A stretch of 64,000 bases of DNA from Adhaeribacter_A terreus. GTDB taxonomy: Bacteria > Bacteroidota > Bacteroidia > Cytophagales > Hymenobacteraceae. Where the stretch lies: assembly GCF_042657365.1 (NCBI RefSeq), contig NZ_JBHSKT010000002.1, positions 248,001-312,000 of the forward strand, given 5' to 3'. How positions within the stretch are numbered: position 1 is the stretch's first letter; the number at the start of each line of letters is the position of its first letter. Both the position numbers and the translations under genes were made by a program. Positions 8,860-15,928 of this stretch are shown here, piece after piece. Below the pieces are notes generated by a model. It was not told where the DNA came from and did no database searches. It was given only the letters and a program-made list of their open reading frames with translations.

Positions 8860-9330
8860 TTAGCAACTTTTGGGCGGAATAAGATTGGCGGGCATTTCGA
8901 GGCTGGTCAGGAACGCTTTGCCTGCTTCCAGGTTATCGACAAGGTCTTGCAAGGTTCGTTTCCGGAAGAGTTGGGCCAGGCCGTCGCGGTACACTTTAAA
9001 ATCCTGGTGCAGCGGGCAGGGGTGGAGGTTGGAACATTGTTTCAAACCCAGGCCGCAGCGTTTAAAAGCTTCGAGGCCGTCAATTTCCCGGATCACGTCT
9101 AAAATGGTGATGCTGGCCGCCGGAAGTTCCAGAAAGAAACCGCCGTTGGGGCCTTTGGTGGATGCAAGCAAGCCTTTGCGCACCAGTTCCTGCAGGATTT
9201 TGCCAATAAAAGCCATCGGAATATCCAGCTCGGTCGCGATCTCTTTGATCCCGACCTTGTTTACCGGCGAGGCGTGCAGCGCGATGTAGATCATGGCGCG
9301 CAAAGCGTATTCCGTGGTTTTTGTAAGCAT
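8860..9330 (-). CDS. Rrf2-family transcriptional regulator, probable Fe-S / NO sensor
   Basis: The 156-residue protein has an N-terminal winged helix (MLTKTTEYALRAMIYIA; recognition region about 28-50) and the Rrf2 G-P-N-G-G-F wing at 60-65. Three cysteines, C92-x6-C99-x5-C105, lie where IscR and NsrR carry their cluster ligands, so a bound Fe-S cluster is likely. Family roles are Fe-S homeostasis (IscR), NO sensing (NsrR) or cysteine metabolism (CymR). The surroundings (nadA-nadB directly downstream, NO-defence genes upstream) favour an NsrR/IscR-like role, but target genes are not proven. A TGA-N6-TCA site at 9460-9471 lies upstream. Confidence 0.88.
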   Translation of the reverse strand: MLTKTTEYALRAMIYIALHASPVNKVGIKEIATELDIPMAFIGKILQELVRKGLLASTKGPNGGFFLELPAASITILDVIREIDGLEAFKRCGLGLKQCSNLHPCPLHQDFKVYRDGLAQLFRKRTLQDLVDNLEAGKAFLTSLEMPANLIPPKSC

Positions 9331-9360
9331 TTTTCTTAAAGTTTAGCAGGCAGTTTCCGT

Positions 9361-9690
9361 GAGTTTTTGGCCCCGAACCCCAAGCGTTTTTTACTCCTAA
9401 AACGCTTTTCCGTTTGCTTATTCTATCCCAAAATTCTGGAAAACTTGAGGGTGAAAAAATGAGAATAATCAGTTTTGGAGATGATGGTTTACGGGGTTTT
9501 TATGCTTAAGATCGTAGCGTTTTTCCGTCATCCCGAACAACGTCGAGGTAACATATGAAGCCGCATTTTAGACTTTTTTGTTGTACTCTAAGCGTTTTCT
9601 TTTTCGTCATCTCGACGATAGGAGAGATCTCATCAAGTTGGTAGTGAAGTTTGCTAATGAGTTTTGAGGCTTAAAAGGATAGCGTTTTTA
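9361..9690 (-). repeat. Cluster of four short asymmetric elements between Rrf2 gene and SRP RNA
   Basis: Minus-orientation copies lie at 9361-9390, 9493-9523, 9571-9598 and 9659-9688. Each has GAGTTTT or GACTTTTT on the left and ...TA-GCGTTTT or AAGCGTTTT on the right. The stretch also holds parts of a GTCATCC-type foldback (about 9525-9545 and 9606-9640). No reading frame is credible here. Confidence 0.65.
9429..9471 (-). promoter_or_regulatory. Putative Crp/Fnr-type site and -7 box before Rrf2-nadA-nadB
   Basis: TGAGAATAATCA (9460-9471) fits TGA-N6-TCA. A -7-like box GAATTTTG (9429-9436, minus strand) starts exactly 29.5 bp from its centre, the same distance as at hemA and at the thioredoxin gene. 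The half-sites are minimal, so this is the weakest of the series. Confidence 0.45.
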
Positions 9691-9757
9691 TAGCCAACTT
9701 TTAACTCATAACTCTGAACTTTTAACTCTTATAGTTTGCTTTCGCCCTCTTCCGCCG

Positions 9758-9864
9758 GGCGGGCAGCGTTTTTGCGTTCGCGGCTGCAACCCTACCTAGC
9801 CGCATTGCTGCTTTCCTGGCGGAACCAGTAAGCTTGGAGGCTGCTCTCACAAAAACTGGGAGCT
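9758..9864 (-). ncRNA. ffs: Signal recognition particle RNA (bacterial small type)
   Basis: On the minus strand the apical part reads CTGGTTCC-GCCA-GGAAAGCAGCAA, which aligns with the SRP helix 8 signature (CAGGTCC-GGAA-GGAAGCAGCCAA in E. coli), including the AGCAGC symmetric-loop strand. Outer segments pair as expected for a long rod: CAGTTTTTG (9848-9856) with CAAAAACGCTG (about 9764-9774), and GCAGCC (9837-9842) with GGGTTGC (about 9786-9792). The tetraloop GCCA differs from the usual GNAR/GGAA loop. About 107 nt suits the small SRP RNA that binds Ffh. Ends are approximate. No protein frame competes with it. Confidence 0.78.
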
Positions 9865-10025
9865 TTTTTCCTTCGAGCTGGCTTTCTTTTTAGGTTAGTT
9901 TTTCGGAATGCGTGGTTTTCGAGGGCGCTGCGCTAGACGAAATGCGTGAATTGTGGTTTGTGAAATTTTAGAAATTAAAGGAAGATAATTTTGATAGTGA
10001 ACTTTCAGAGTCTTTTGCCCGAAAA

Positions 10026-10334
10026 TTATATCGTTCTTTGATTAAGCGCTTTTACCATTTCGTGCGTTAAGCTGCTGCTAGAAGGGCCGTAGCCGTTTAC
10101 GAGGGTGCCTTTTACGTTGTGCTTCTCGGAGGAAATAGCATAGATAATGGCTTCGTCGCTGGGGTCGGTCATGCCTTCAAAACGGTAGGTTTTATCTACT
10201 GAAAACTCACTTGGGAAGATCTGCAAGAAGTTGCCGTGGCACTCGATGCAGTTGTCTTTCAGGTTGAAATCGGTGGTATAGCCTTCGCGTTGCAAATGGT
10301 CTAAAACTTCTGTTAAGGTGGTCATCTGGATCAT
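10026..10334 (-). CDS. Small conserved protein of unknown function
   Basis: This is a 102-residue soluble protein with no signal peptide or membrane segment. It has one CxxC-like pair (I-E-C-H-G, single Cys) and a middle of strands resembling the short Bacteroidota proteins often mislabelled phosphoribosylpyrophosphate synthetase; I do not accept that name from the sequence. A second in-frame ATG at residue 4 (MTTLTEVLDHL) may be the real start. It lies downstream of the DUF59 gene on the same strand, separated by a 294-bp repeat block. Confidence 0.7.
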   Translation of the reverse strand: MIQMTTLTEVLDHLQREGYTTDFNLKDNCIECHGNFLQIFPSEFSVDKTYRFEGMTDPSDEAIIYAISSEKHNVKGTLVNGYGPSSSSLTHEMVKALNQRTI

Positions 10335-10386
10335 GGCGGGTGGGGTTTTAGGTTGAAATTTTATGCAGAAGTTGGCTGGTTTTTTT

Positions 10387-10619
10387 TGTCCCCCTTTGAA
10401 GAGAGTATGGGGAGGATCACATTATCTGATTTACGCGTTATCTGATACTCTCCCCTCGAGGGGAGCCGGAGGGGTGTAATCGCTTGAAGAATTAACCGCA
10501 GATGTAAACACCCCTCTAACTCCTCTCAAAGGGAGAAACTCCACAATACTCATCTTCGCAATGCGTATTTTCAATACCGTAAAATTTCTCCCCCAACCCC
10601 TTCCAAAGGGGACATTTTT
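10387..10619. repeat. Compound C/G-rich foldback block
   Basis: Four arms of the CCCCTTTGGAGGGG family follow one another: TGTCCCCCTTTGAAGAG at 10388, CTCTCCCCTCGAGGGGAG near 10450, CACCCCTCTAACTCCTCTC near 10510 and TCTCCCCCAACCCCTTCC near 10587. They can form nested hairpins. The open frame crossing it on the plus strand (10561-10905) is a shadow. Confidence 0.65.
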
Positions 10620-10628
10620 CTCACAAAA

Positions 10629-11003
10629 TCAATTAAAAAACCGGTCCCAGATGCTGGTGGATTTTTCTTCTTTTTTCTTGCCACCGAAAAAGCCACCGTC
10701 GAGTTGGCGCTGGCCTTCTTCGGTTATCATTTCGGGTTCCCAGGCCGGAAACCAGACCAGGTTCACTTTTACCGAATATTCGGGCAGGTGGTGGTTCAGG
10801 AGCTGGGTTACGTTGTTGGTAATGGTGTTGCTCATGGGGCAGCCGGGCGTGGTAAGCGTCATGGTAACTTTTATCTCCTTGTCTTCCGACAAACAAAGTT
10901 CGTAAACCAGCCCGAGGTCCACAATATTCACCCCAATTTCGGGGTCTATGATGTACTTTAAAAGTTCATGGACCTGCTGTAAAATTTCACCTTCATTTTT
11001 CAT
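10629..11003 (-). CDS. MIP18/DUF59 family protein, Fe-S cluster assembly type (PaaD/SufT-like)
   Basis: The 124-residue protein starts with an alpha-beta DUF59 domain (about 5-100). Family signatures are I-D-P-E-I-G-V-N-I-V-D-L-G-L-V-Y near 18-33 and T-L-T-T-P-G-C-P-M-S near 50-59, with the conserved Cys. Relatives help mature Fe-S proteins. The C-terminal 25 residues are Gly/Lys-rich and not part of the domain. Its start overlaps the preceding membrane protein gene by 11 bp, so the two are translated together. In an operon with ric and hemerythrin genes, a role in Fe-S repair after nitrosative damage is a fair inference. Confidence 0.85.
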   Translation of the reverse strand: MKNEGEILQQVHELLKYIIDPEIGVNIVDLGLVYELCLSEDKEIKVTMTLTTPGCPMSNTITNNVTQLLNHHLPEYSVKVNLVWFPAWEPEMITEEGQRQLDGGFFGGKKKEEKSTSIWDRFFN

Positions 11004-12339
11004 GATAAACTTCTTTTGCGGAGCTTACCGTTTGGTTTGCCCCGATTGTATTTTCTATTAATTTCGGGCTGCTGAAGCTCATAAACAACATTTTAAAAAC
11101 CTGACCGCAATACAGCAGCGCGGTAAAAAACAGCAAACTTCCGCCGAACAGGATCAGTTTCTGGTGGTACAAAGCGGTGCCAACAAGCAGCACTACAAAG
11201 CCGCCCAGATAGGTGTAATTCTGCATTTTCACGAGGCCATCGGAGTATAGATCTTTGGGTTGCGGCACGGGTTGTTTTCCAACTAAATGCTGGTATTGGT
11301 GCATCCAGATTATGAACGGCAAAGTCTTGAAAGTCTGGCCCAGAATGAGCGCCGAAATGAAACCCATAAAAATGGAAATGCCATACACTAAGTACAGATG
11401 TAGCCGTAGTTTTTCAGGCATGTTCACGAGTTCGCTTACAGCCACCACCATTACAATAGGAAGCGCCATTAAAACCACCGCCAGCAACGATTGTTGCATA
11501 CCGGCGTCTTGGTTTTTGCGCACGCGTTTCCGGTAGGCATCCAGCACAAAAAGCGCAAATAAAACCATTCCTAGTCCTACCAACAGACCGTACACAAAAT
11601 AGTAAGGCGTATGGAAAAAAAGATGGTCGGCGGCGAACAAAACCAGGCCCAGATTGATGAGGTAATAACTGATGTGCAGCTTTTTGGTACCTACATGGTG
11701 GCTGAGCAGAAACATGGGCAGCAACTTACTTCCCACACCAATAATGAGCAGCAAAAACCAGCCGGCCATGCCCACGTGCGCGTGCAGTTTTAAGTAATGC
11801 AAATGGCTTTCCGGCAGGAACGGGAATTGGAAATTGATGGCCATTAACAAACCGATCACACCGGTTATGAAAAGCCAGATACCGGAGGTGGAAATGAAGT
11901 CGGTTTCGATGGCCCATTTTTTCACTTGTCGCACCGTAAACATCACGTTCAGGTTGAAAAGCAGAAACGCCAAAACCAGCGCGCAACCCGCAACATGCAG
12001 TGGCCAGTGCACCTGAAAATTCCAGAAAGCCCAGGCCAGTAAAACGGTTCCGGAAGCCAGCAACGTGAAGGTGATTTTAGCAAGTTTGGCGCTATACAAA
12101 GGCACTTCCAGAATTACCGGCAAAAGTTGGTAAAGGGCCCCGAAAATGATCATGGTTCCCCAGCCTAATGCGGCTATATGCGTAAGCGTGAGGAGTTTGG
12201 GATGGAAGAAATGGCCGCCGAAAGCATCAGTGGAGAACAGCAAAAGTACGTTCAGCGCCAGAAATGCCAGCGCTGCGAAGGCGTAATGCGGCAGCACTAC
12301 CCATTTGCCGGTTTGCTGCGTTTTGCTGATCATATCCAT
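10993..12339 (-). CDS. Multi-pass membrane protein resembling heme-copper oxidase subunit I / NnrS
   Basis: The 448-residue protein has about 12 hydrophobic helices spanning the length. Histidines lie in helices as in heme-binding oxidase subunits: L-T-L-T-H-I-A-A-L-G-W-G (about 51-62) and L-K-L-H-A-H-V-G-M-A-G-W (about 184-195), followed by G-x-L-x-x-L-L-P motifs. It is too short and divergent to be a proton-pumping oxidase, and no copper-site Tyr-His motif is evident. Genes of this kind are often found beside NO-handling genes in Bacteroidota. The gene starts 7 bp after the DUF2249 gene. A heme-dependent NO-related role is inference. Confidence 0.75.
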   Translation of the reverse strand: MDMISKTQQTGKWVVLPHYAFAALAFLALNVLLLFSTDAFGGHFFHPKLLTLTHIAALGWGTMIIFGALYQLLPVILEVPLYSAKLAKITFTLLASGTVLLAWAFWNFQVHWPLHVAGCALVLAFLLFNLNVMFTVRQVKKWAIETDFISTSGIWLFITGVIGLLMAINFQFPFLPESHLHYLKLHAHVGMAGWFLLLIIGVGSKLLPMFLLSHHVGTKKLHISYYLINLGLVLFAADHLFFHTPYYFVYGLLVGLGMVLFALFVLDAYRKRVRKNQDAGMQQSLLAVVLMALPIVMVVAVSELVNMPEKLRLHLYLVYGISIFMGFISALILGQTFKTLPFIIWMHQYQHLVGKQPVPQPKDLYSDGLVKMQNYTYLGGFVVLLVGTALYHQKLILFGGSLLFFTALLYCGQVFKMLFMSFSSPKLIENTIGANQTVSSAKEVYHEK

Positions 12340-12346
12340 GGCGGTT

Positions 12347-13177
12347 TCAGTTTTTATAGATGAGCAGTTTTACCTCGTTGGGCGCCGCTTCGTTTACGGA
12401 CCAGGCAAAACCGCGTTCGGCTAATTGCGGCAAAAGGTACTGCGGCACGCGCCGATGGTGCACAAACAACGCTTCGTTTTCCTGCAGTTTCGGTAAGCTT
12501 TCCAGAATGGTCATCATGGGCAGCGGCATTTCCAGATCGCGCACATCTACTTCCTGCAAACGGCCCTCAAATTTCTCCAGCGCTTCCGGAAAGCTTAAAC
12601 CAATTTTCTGACTTTCAGCAACGGATTTTTCCGCGACTTTTTCGGCCGTTTTCCCTATCGTTTTATACAGATACGTATGCACCAGATCAGGCCCCAGATT
12701 CTTCACATAATTGCTGAAACCGCGCTTGGCCACAATGCTGAAAAGCGGTGTCGGCTCAAAGGTATTGATGATCAGCAGAGCCTGGTTTGCTTCCAGTTTA
12801 TCAAGCGCATCCATAATTAAATTGAATGGATCGTTGCCTGTAGCCAGGTCTTCGCGCACATCCAGTTTCACTACCTTTTCAGGCAGATCAGCTGGTTTAT
12901 TTTTAGATTCAGCGGCAGGAATTTCCACACTTTTTACCGCCGAAACGCTATCGTTTTCGGGCTCAAAACCCAGCGGCTGCAGTTTATTAAAAAAATCAGC
13001 TACGTCTGCATTTCCAATTCGCGCAGCATCGGCAATGGTAACCCGGCTCGCCAGAATTTTCCGCAGAATGGGGTTGCGCAATTTCTCGAAATGCGGATTG
13101 ATAGACGCAATGGCATCGATGGCTTTCGGGTTCTCTTTTATGAGCGACGAGATCTTGGTTTTTGCACTGATTTTCAT
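12347..13177 (-). CDS. DUF1858-DUF2249-DUF2249 protein
   Basis: In this 276-residue protein, residues 1-65 form a DUF1858/ScdA_N-like helix bundle (I-S-S-L-I-K-E-N-P-K-A-I-D-A-I). Residues about 104-175 and 207-276 are two DUF2249 units, each starting with a [LV]-D-V-R strand and ending with an A-x-R-G-F turn. DUF2249 is a TusA-like fold of unclear function that often accompanies ric and denitrification genes. Two short asymmetric elements sit in the linkers, both read in the same sense: 12928-12957 (residues about 73-83, NDSVSAVKSV) and 12635-12664 (about 170-181, KTIGKTAEKV). A third degenerate copy (13157-13186) covers the start codon. Confidence 0.85.
   Translation of the reverse strand: MKISAKTKISSLIKENPKAIDAIASINPHFEKLRNPILRKILASRVTIADAARIGNADVADFFNKLQPLGFEPENDSVSAVKSVEIPAAESKNKPADLPEKVVKLDVREDLATGNDPFNLIMDALDKLEANQALLIINTFEPTPLFSIVAKRGFSNYVKNLGPDLVHTYLYKTIGKTAEKVAEKSVAESQKIGLSFPEALEKFEGRLQEVDVRDLEMPLPMMTILESLPKLQENEALFVHHRRVPQYLLPQLAERGFAWSVNEAAPNEVKLLIYKN
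12635..12664 (-). repeat. Short asymmetric element inside DUF2249 gene, distal copy
   Basis: GACTTTTT-CGGCC-GTTTTCCCTATCGTTTT on the plus strand is a full match to the inverted consensus. It encodes KTIGKTAEKV in frame. Confidence 0.8.
12928..12957 (-). repeat. Short asymmetric element inside DUF2249 gene, proximal copy
   Basis: ACTTTTT-ACCGCC-GAAACGCTATCGTTTT fits the inverted consensus and lies in the linker between the DUF1858 and DUF2249 parts. Confidence 0.75.
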
Positions 13178-13221
13178 AGCGTTTTTGGTTTTGTTTTGCG
13201 GAAATTTTGATCAGCTAAACT

Positions 13222-13327
13222 GTCCTCCCCCTAACCCCCTCCAAAGGGGGACAATCGTAAAATGCGTGTTTAATATTTTGTAAATTATCTGATAAAAGTC
13301 CCCCTTTGGAGGGGTAGGGGGAGGACC
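13222..13327. repeat. C/G-rich foldback element upstream of DUF2249 gene
   Basis: GTCCTCCCCCTAACCCC-CTCCAAAGGGGGAC and its inverted partner AGTCCCCCTTTGGAGGGG-TAGGGGGAGGAC flank about 45 AT-rich bases. A GGATT-type hairpin array follows at about 13385-13485. Confidence 0.8.
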
Positions 13328-13384
13328 ACTTTATCCGAAAAATTCTTTCGCTTTTTCGGATATATTTATCCGAAAATTCTCTGT

Positions 13385-13485
13385 AGCGGATTAATCAATC
13401 TGCGTTTTTAATCAATTTCCCACGCGGGGCAATAGACCCGATTCAGGCCGCTTCCGGATTTAAAAATCCGAAAGAGCATTCTGGT
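13385..13485. repeat. Hairpin array of the GGATT family
   Basis: Successive short palindromes (GCGGATTAATCAATCTGC, GCGGGGCAATAGACCCG, CGGATTTAAAAATCCG) are followed by AAAGAGCATTC. The order and the shared CGTTTTTAATCAA spacer repeat at 25531-25660, so this is a dispersed composite element. Confidence 0.6.
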
Positions 13486-13497
13486 TTTTAGAAAAAT

Positions 13498-13998
13498 TCA
13501 CTTCTTCCCAGTCCAGAATTCCGGTAGAAAATTGTCTTCTGGTTCGGCATGTTCTTCGGTTAAATGTTTGCCAATTTTGGCGAGTTGTTCGGCGTTGGCT
13601 TGCTGCTCCAGGTAGGGGAAAAATGTGCGTTCTTCGTAGCGGATATGGTCGGTTAAAAAGCTTTGCAGTTTCTCGATTACCGTTTCCGAAATTTCGGTTT
13701 TCTGCTCGATCCTGCCTATGAGGTTGCGTACAATTTCGTGGTCTTTTAAAACCTTGCTCCGCTGCGCATCGGTGGCCGGCAGAATGTTTAACAGCAGATC
13801 CTCTTCCGCCAGAAAATGTTCCTGCAAACCGGTTTCCCAGAAATAAAGCACGTAATCGCGCATGGTTTGAAGGCTGGCATTTTTCGCTAAACCCTGCTTC
13901 AGTTTCCAGGCAAAAAGCAGCCCGAAATGATGTTCGCGGCTCAATGGAACCAGGTTCGGATCGCGCTTTATCGGTTTTTTTTCGGTGGCAGTTTCCAT
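13498..13998 (-). CDS. Hemerythrin HHE-domain protein
   Basis: This 166-residue helical protein has the di-iron ligand pattern: H in S-R-E-H-H-F near 19-23, H-F-L-A-E-E-D near 57-63, H-E-I-V near 85 and H-I-R-Y-E-E-R-T near 112-119. There is no signal peptide, so it is cytoplasmic. Such proteins bind O2 or NO or serve iron repair. It sits between ric and the DUF2249 gene in the same direction, which favours a role in NO or Fe-S stress. A short asymmetric element begins exactly at its start codon (13997-14026). Confidence 0.88.
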   Translation of the reverse strand: METATEKKPIKRDPNLVPLSREHHFGLLFAWKLKQGLAKNASLQTMRDYVLYFWETGLQEHFLAEEDLLLNILPATDAQRSKVLKDHEIVRNLIGRIEQKTEISETVIEKLQSFLTDHIRYEERTFFPYLEQQANAEQLAKIGKHLTEEHAEPEDNFLPEFWTGKK

Positions 13999-14026
13999 AA
14001 CGCTATGGTTTTAAGGGTAAAAAGTC
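13997..14026 (+). repeat. Short asymmetric element at the hemerythrin start codon
   Basis: TAACGCTATGGTTTT, AAGGGT, AAAAAGTC. It overlaps the start codon of the minus-strand gene and replaces the usual leader. Confidence 0.75.
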
Positions 14027-14116
14027 AGAATAAAAATTCCGGGTAATGAAAGAAGGCAGGACCAGCCGCACCCGGCCCCGCCAACCACTCTCTCACTTCA
14101 TCAATTGCTTAGCTCG

Positions 14117-15070
14117 CTACGCAAAAAGTTCTTTCTCCAGGGCAATTGCTTTCGGGAAGAGAATGTTGTTTTCCAGGTGAATGTGGTTGAAAAGATCGTC
14201 CTCAAACTCCTGCAGTTTAGAGAAGGCTACGCGGTAGGTGGCGCAGGAATCGGCCGGTAATTCGTAGTTATTGGTCAGTGTCCGGATGGCTTCCATGTCA
14301 GAACCGGCGGCGGTATGCTCCATTTCCATCATGTTTATCGGGCCCTGAATGGTGCCAAATGCGGGGCGTTGCATGGTTGTGCCGTTCTTTTTGGCTTCTT
14401 CCATTTGCTTGATGTATGGGAACAAAATGCGCTCTTCTTTCGGCATGTGCGAGGTAAGTTCGGCGGCAACCGCAGCAAAATGGTTCGCCACTTCCAGCAA
14501 TTCCGGGTGACGGCCACCGTGCACGCGGGCAATTTTATTGGTATATTCGGTCAGCGCCGGAATGCTCTCCACAACGTAAGCGTGGTGTTTATTCACGATG
14601 TAATCGCTCAGGAAACCGAGGCCCCAGTTGTCGTAATTTTCGGTTTTCGGCGCTGGCGTTTCGGTAAATGCATTCAGTTCAGCCTCTACTTTTTCTGCAT
14701 CAATTCCTTTTTCTTCGCAAGCCGCTTTCACCGATTTCTTACCGCCGCAGCAAAAGTCAAGACCATACTTTTTGAATACTTGCGCCTTGCGGTAATCTTT
14801 CGCTACCAGCTCGCCAATCGTTTCGCCTTCTTCCGCAGTATTTTTCGTGATCCGCACTTCCCAGATCTCCGGACCTTGCTCTAAATATTGCCATTTAAAA
14901 ATGTTGCCACGTTCGCCAAGTAACTGATAATAAACCGGTTTTGGGTCGTGGTCGTTATGAATGATCAAGCTTTCGCCGCCCTGCAACTCGTCGAAACGTG
15001 CAAAAATAGTAGGGTGCTTCATGCGCGGCTCAAGAATGGTTACGTCGATAAATACTTCTGTAGTTTCCAT
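14117..15070 (-). CDS. ric: Iron-sulfur cluster repair di-iron protein with N-terminal DUF2249 domain
   Basis: The protein has 317 residues, longer than YtfE/ScdA (220-245) because residues 1-73 are an extra DUF2249 unit. Then come the ScdA_N region with the C-C-G-G signature (C107, C108) and the hemerythrin-like domain with ligands H in K-H-H-A-Y, H-M-P-K-E-E-R, E-M-E-H and H-I-H-L-E-N. Ric proteins restore Fe-S clusters damaged by NO or peroxide and can release NO-bound iron. It is the first gene of a minus-strand series (ric, hemerythrin, DUF2249, membrane protein, DUF59). A Crp/Fnr-type site with a matching -7 box is upstream (15202-15266). Confidence 0.93.
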   Translation of the reverse strand: METTEVFIDVTILEPRMKHPTIFARFDELQGGESLIIHNDHDPKPVYYQLLGERGNIFKWQYLEQGPEIWEVRITKNTAEEGETIGELVAKDYRKAQVFKKYGLDFCCGGKKSVKAACEEKGIDAEKVEAELNAFTETPAPKTENYDNWGLGFLSDYIVNKHHAYVVESIPALTEYTNKIARVHGGRHPELLEVANHFAAVAAELTSHMPKEERILFPYIKQMEEAKKNGTTMQRPAFGTIQGPINMMEMEHTAAGSDMEAIRTLTNNYELPADSCATYRVAFSKLQEFEDDLFNHIHLENNILFPKAIALEKELFA

Positions 15071-15201
15071 GTTAGATCTGGGTTTTTTAATGATGATTTT
15101 TTCTGTTTTCTGAATAAAAGATGTTTTTGTCTTTTATTATTCGTCAGGTTCCAAAACAAGCCCGAATTCCTTCCGACCTCCATTTTTTCTTCCCGACAAT
15201 A

Positions 15202-15266
15202 CAAAAGTAGCAGCTGAAAACGCCATGCAGAATGATGCGCGTCAAACCGAAAAGTGATAGATGTCA
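15202..15266 (-). promoter_or_regulatory. Crp/Fnr-type site and -7 box of ric
   Basis: TGATAGATGTCA (15255-15266) is a TGA-N6-TCA palindrome. On the minus strand a perfect -7 box TACTTTTG (15202-15209) begins 51.5 bp from its centre. The -33 position reads TTCT, not TTTG, as expected of an activator-dependent promoter. The leader to the ric ATG is about 125 nt. Confidence 0.65.
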
Positions 15267-15414
15267 GCGGAAAAAATATATTTTCTGATATGAAGGTTTA
15301 GGCTGTGGATTTCTTTTTTGGAAGAAAAATTTACCTTTCAGCAGTGGAAGTTGAAGGCTGGAAAACAAGGTTTATTTTCAAGTTTACACCTTAAAAGAAT
15401 GGAAAAATATATTG

Positions 15415-15537
15415 CGTCATTCCGAGCTTGTCGAGGAAACTTATGGGAATTACAATGGAATTTTGAGCGACAGAGCGATAAATTCCTTACGTGCGGGTTC
15501 AGTATGCAATAGTTCCCTCGGCTTCGCTCGGGATGAC
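15415..15537. repeat. GTCATTCC/GGATGAC foldback
   Basis: GCGTCATTCCGAGCTTGTCGAGGAAAC pairs with the inverted GTTCCCTCGGCTTCGCTCG-GGATGACGC at the far end. Similar pairs occur at about 9525-9640, 19312-19444, 22150-22255, 32613-32708 and 43269-43460. Confidence 0.65.
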
Positions 15538-15618
15538 GCAAAAACTACCTTAAGTTGAAGCATTAGATTCAATTACTTAGCTGAAGTAAACATCTTTAAA
15601 TTCCTTAATAAATAATGA

Positions 15619-15769
15619 GTTGAATTGCCCTTGGCTTCAGCCAGGGGATTACCAAATGTGCTGAACGGCTTTAGCCAAATCAATTTATTTGTTCCGATAA
15701 TTCAGGTTAGGCTAAAGCCAAAATTCTTAAAATCCGGAAACCCCTGCCTGAAGGCAGGGGCAATTGAAT
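15619..15769. repeat. Foldback element with TTGGCTTCAGCCA arms
   Basis: The outer arms ATTGCCCTTGGCTTCAG... and ...CTGAAGGCAGGGGCAAT, and inner arms around GGCTTTAGCC / GGCTAAAGCC, form two nested stems. Short pieces of the same arm (TTGGCTTCAGCCAATGG) appear in front of nosD. Confidence 0.65.
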
Positions 15770-15796
15770 CCGCAAAATATTGCCTGAAAAGACAGC

Positions 15797-15827
15797 AAAA
15801 AACGCTATGCTTTTTACCTCCAAAACT
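15797..15827 (+). repeat. Short asymmetric element upstream of nrdJ
   Basis: AAAACGCTATGCTTTTT, ACCTCC, AAAACTC. The 858-bp gap 15071-15928 otherwise holds the ric promoter, two foldbacks and a small CCGTC/GACGG hairpin at about 15890-15912. I find no cobalamin riboswitch and no gene in it. Confidence 0.75.
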
Positions 15828-15928
15828 CACGCATTTCAGAATCCCACAACCTGAAAGGAACAATCAAAATTCTCAAATCAAAATATCCATTGCCGTCTGC
15901 TTAACCTGACGGTTTAAAAAGCTTCACT

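Noticed and set aside
10561..10905. Plus-strand frame across the repeat block and DUF59 gene
   Set aside because: It starts in a repeat and runs antisense to a conserved gene.
14315..14884. 189-residue open frame antisense to ric
   Set aside because: Shadow of the hemerythrin-domain codons; ric itself is well conserved.
15071..15928. Cobalamin riboswitch before the B12-dependent reductase
   Set aside because: No B12-box sequence is seen; the gap is made of foldback repeats and one short hairpin.
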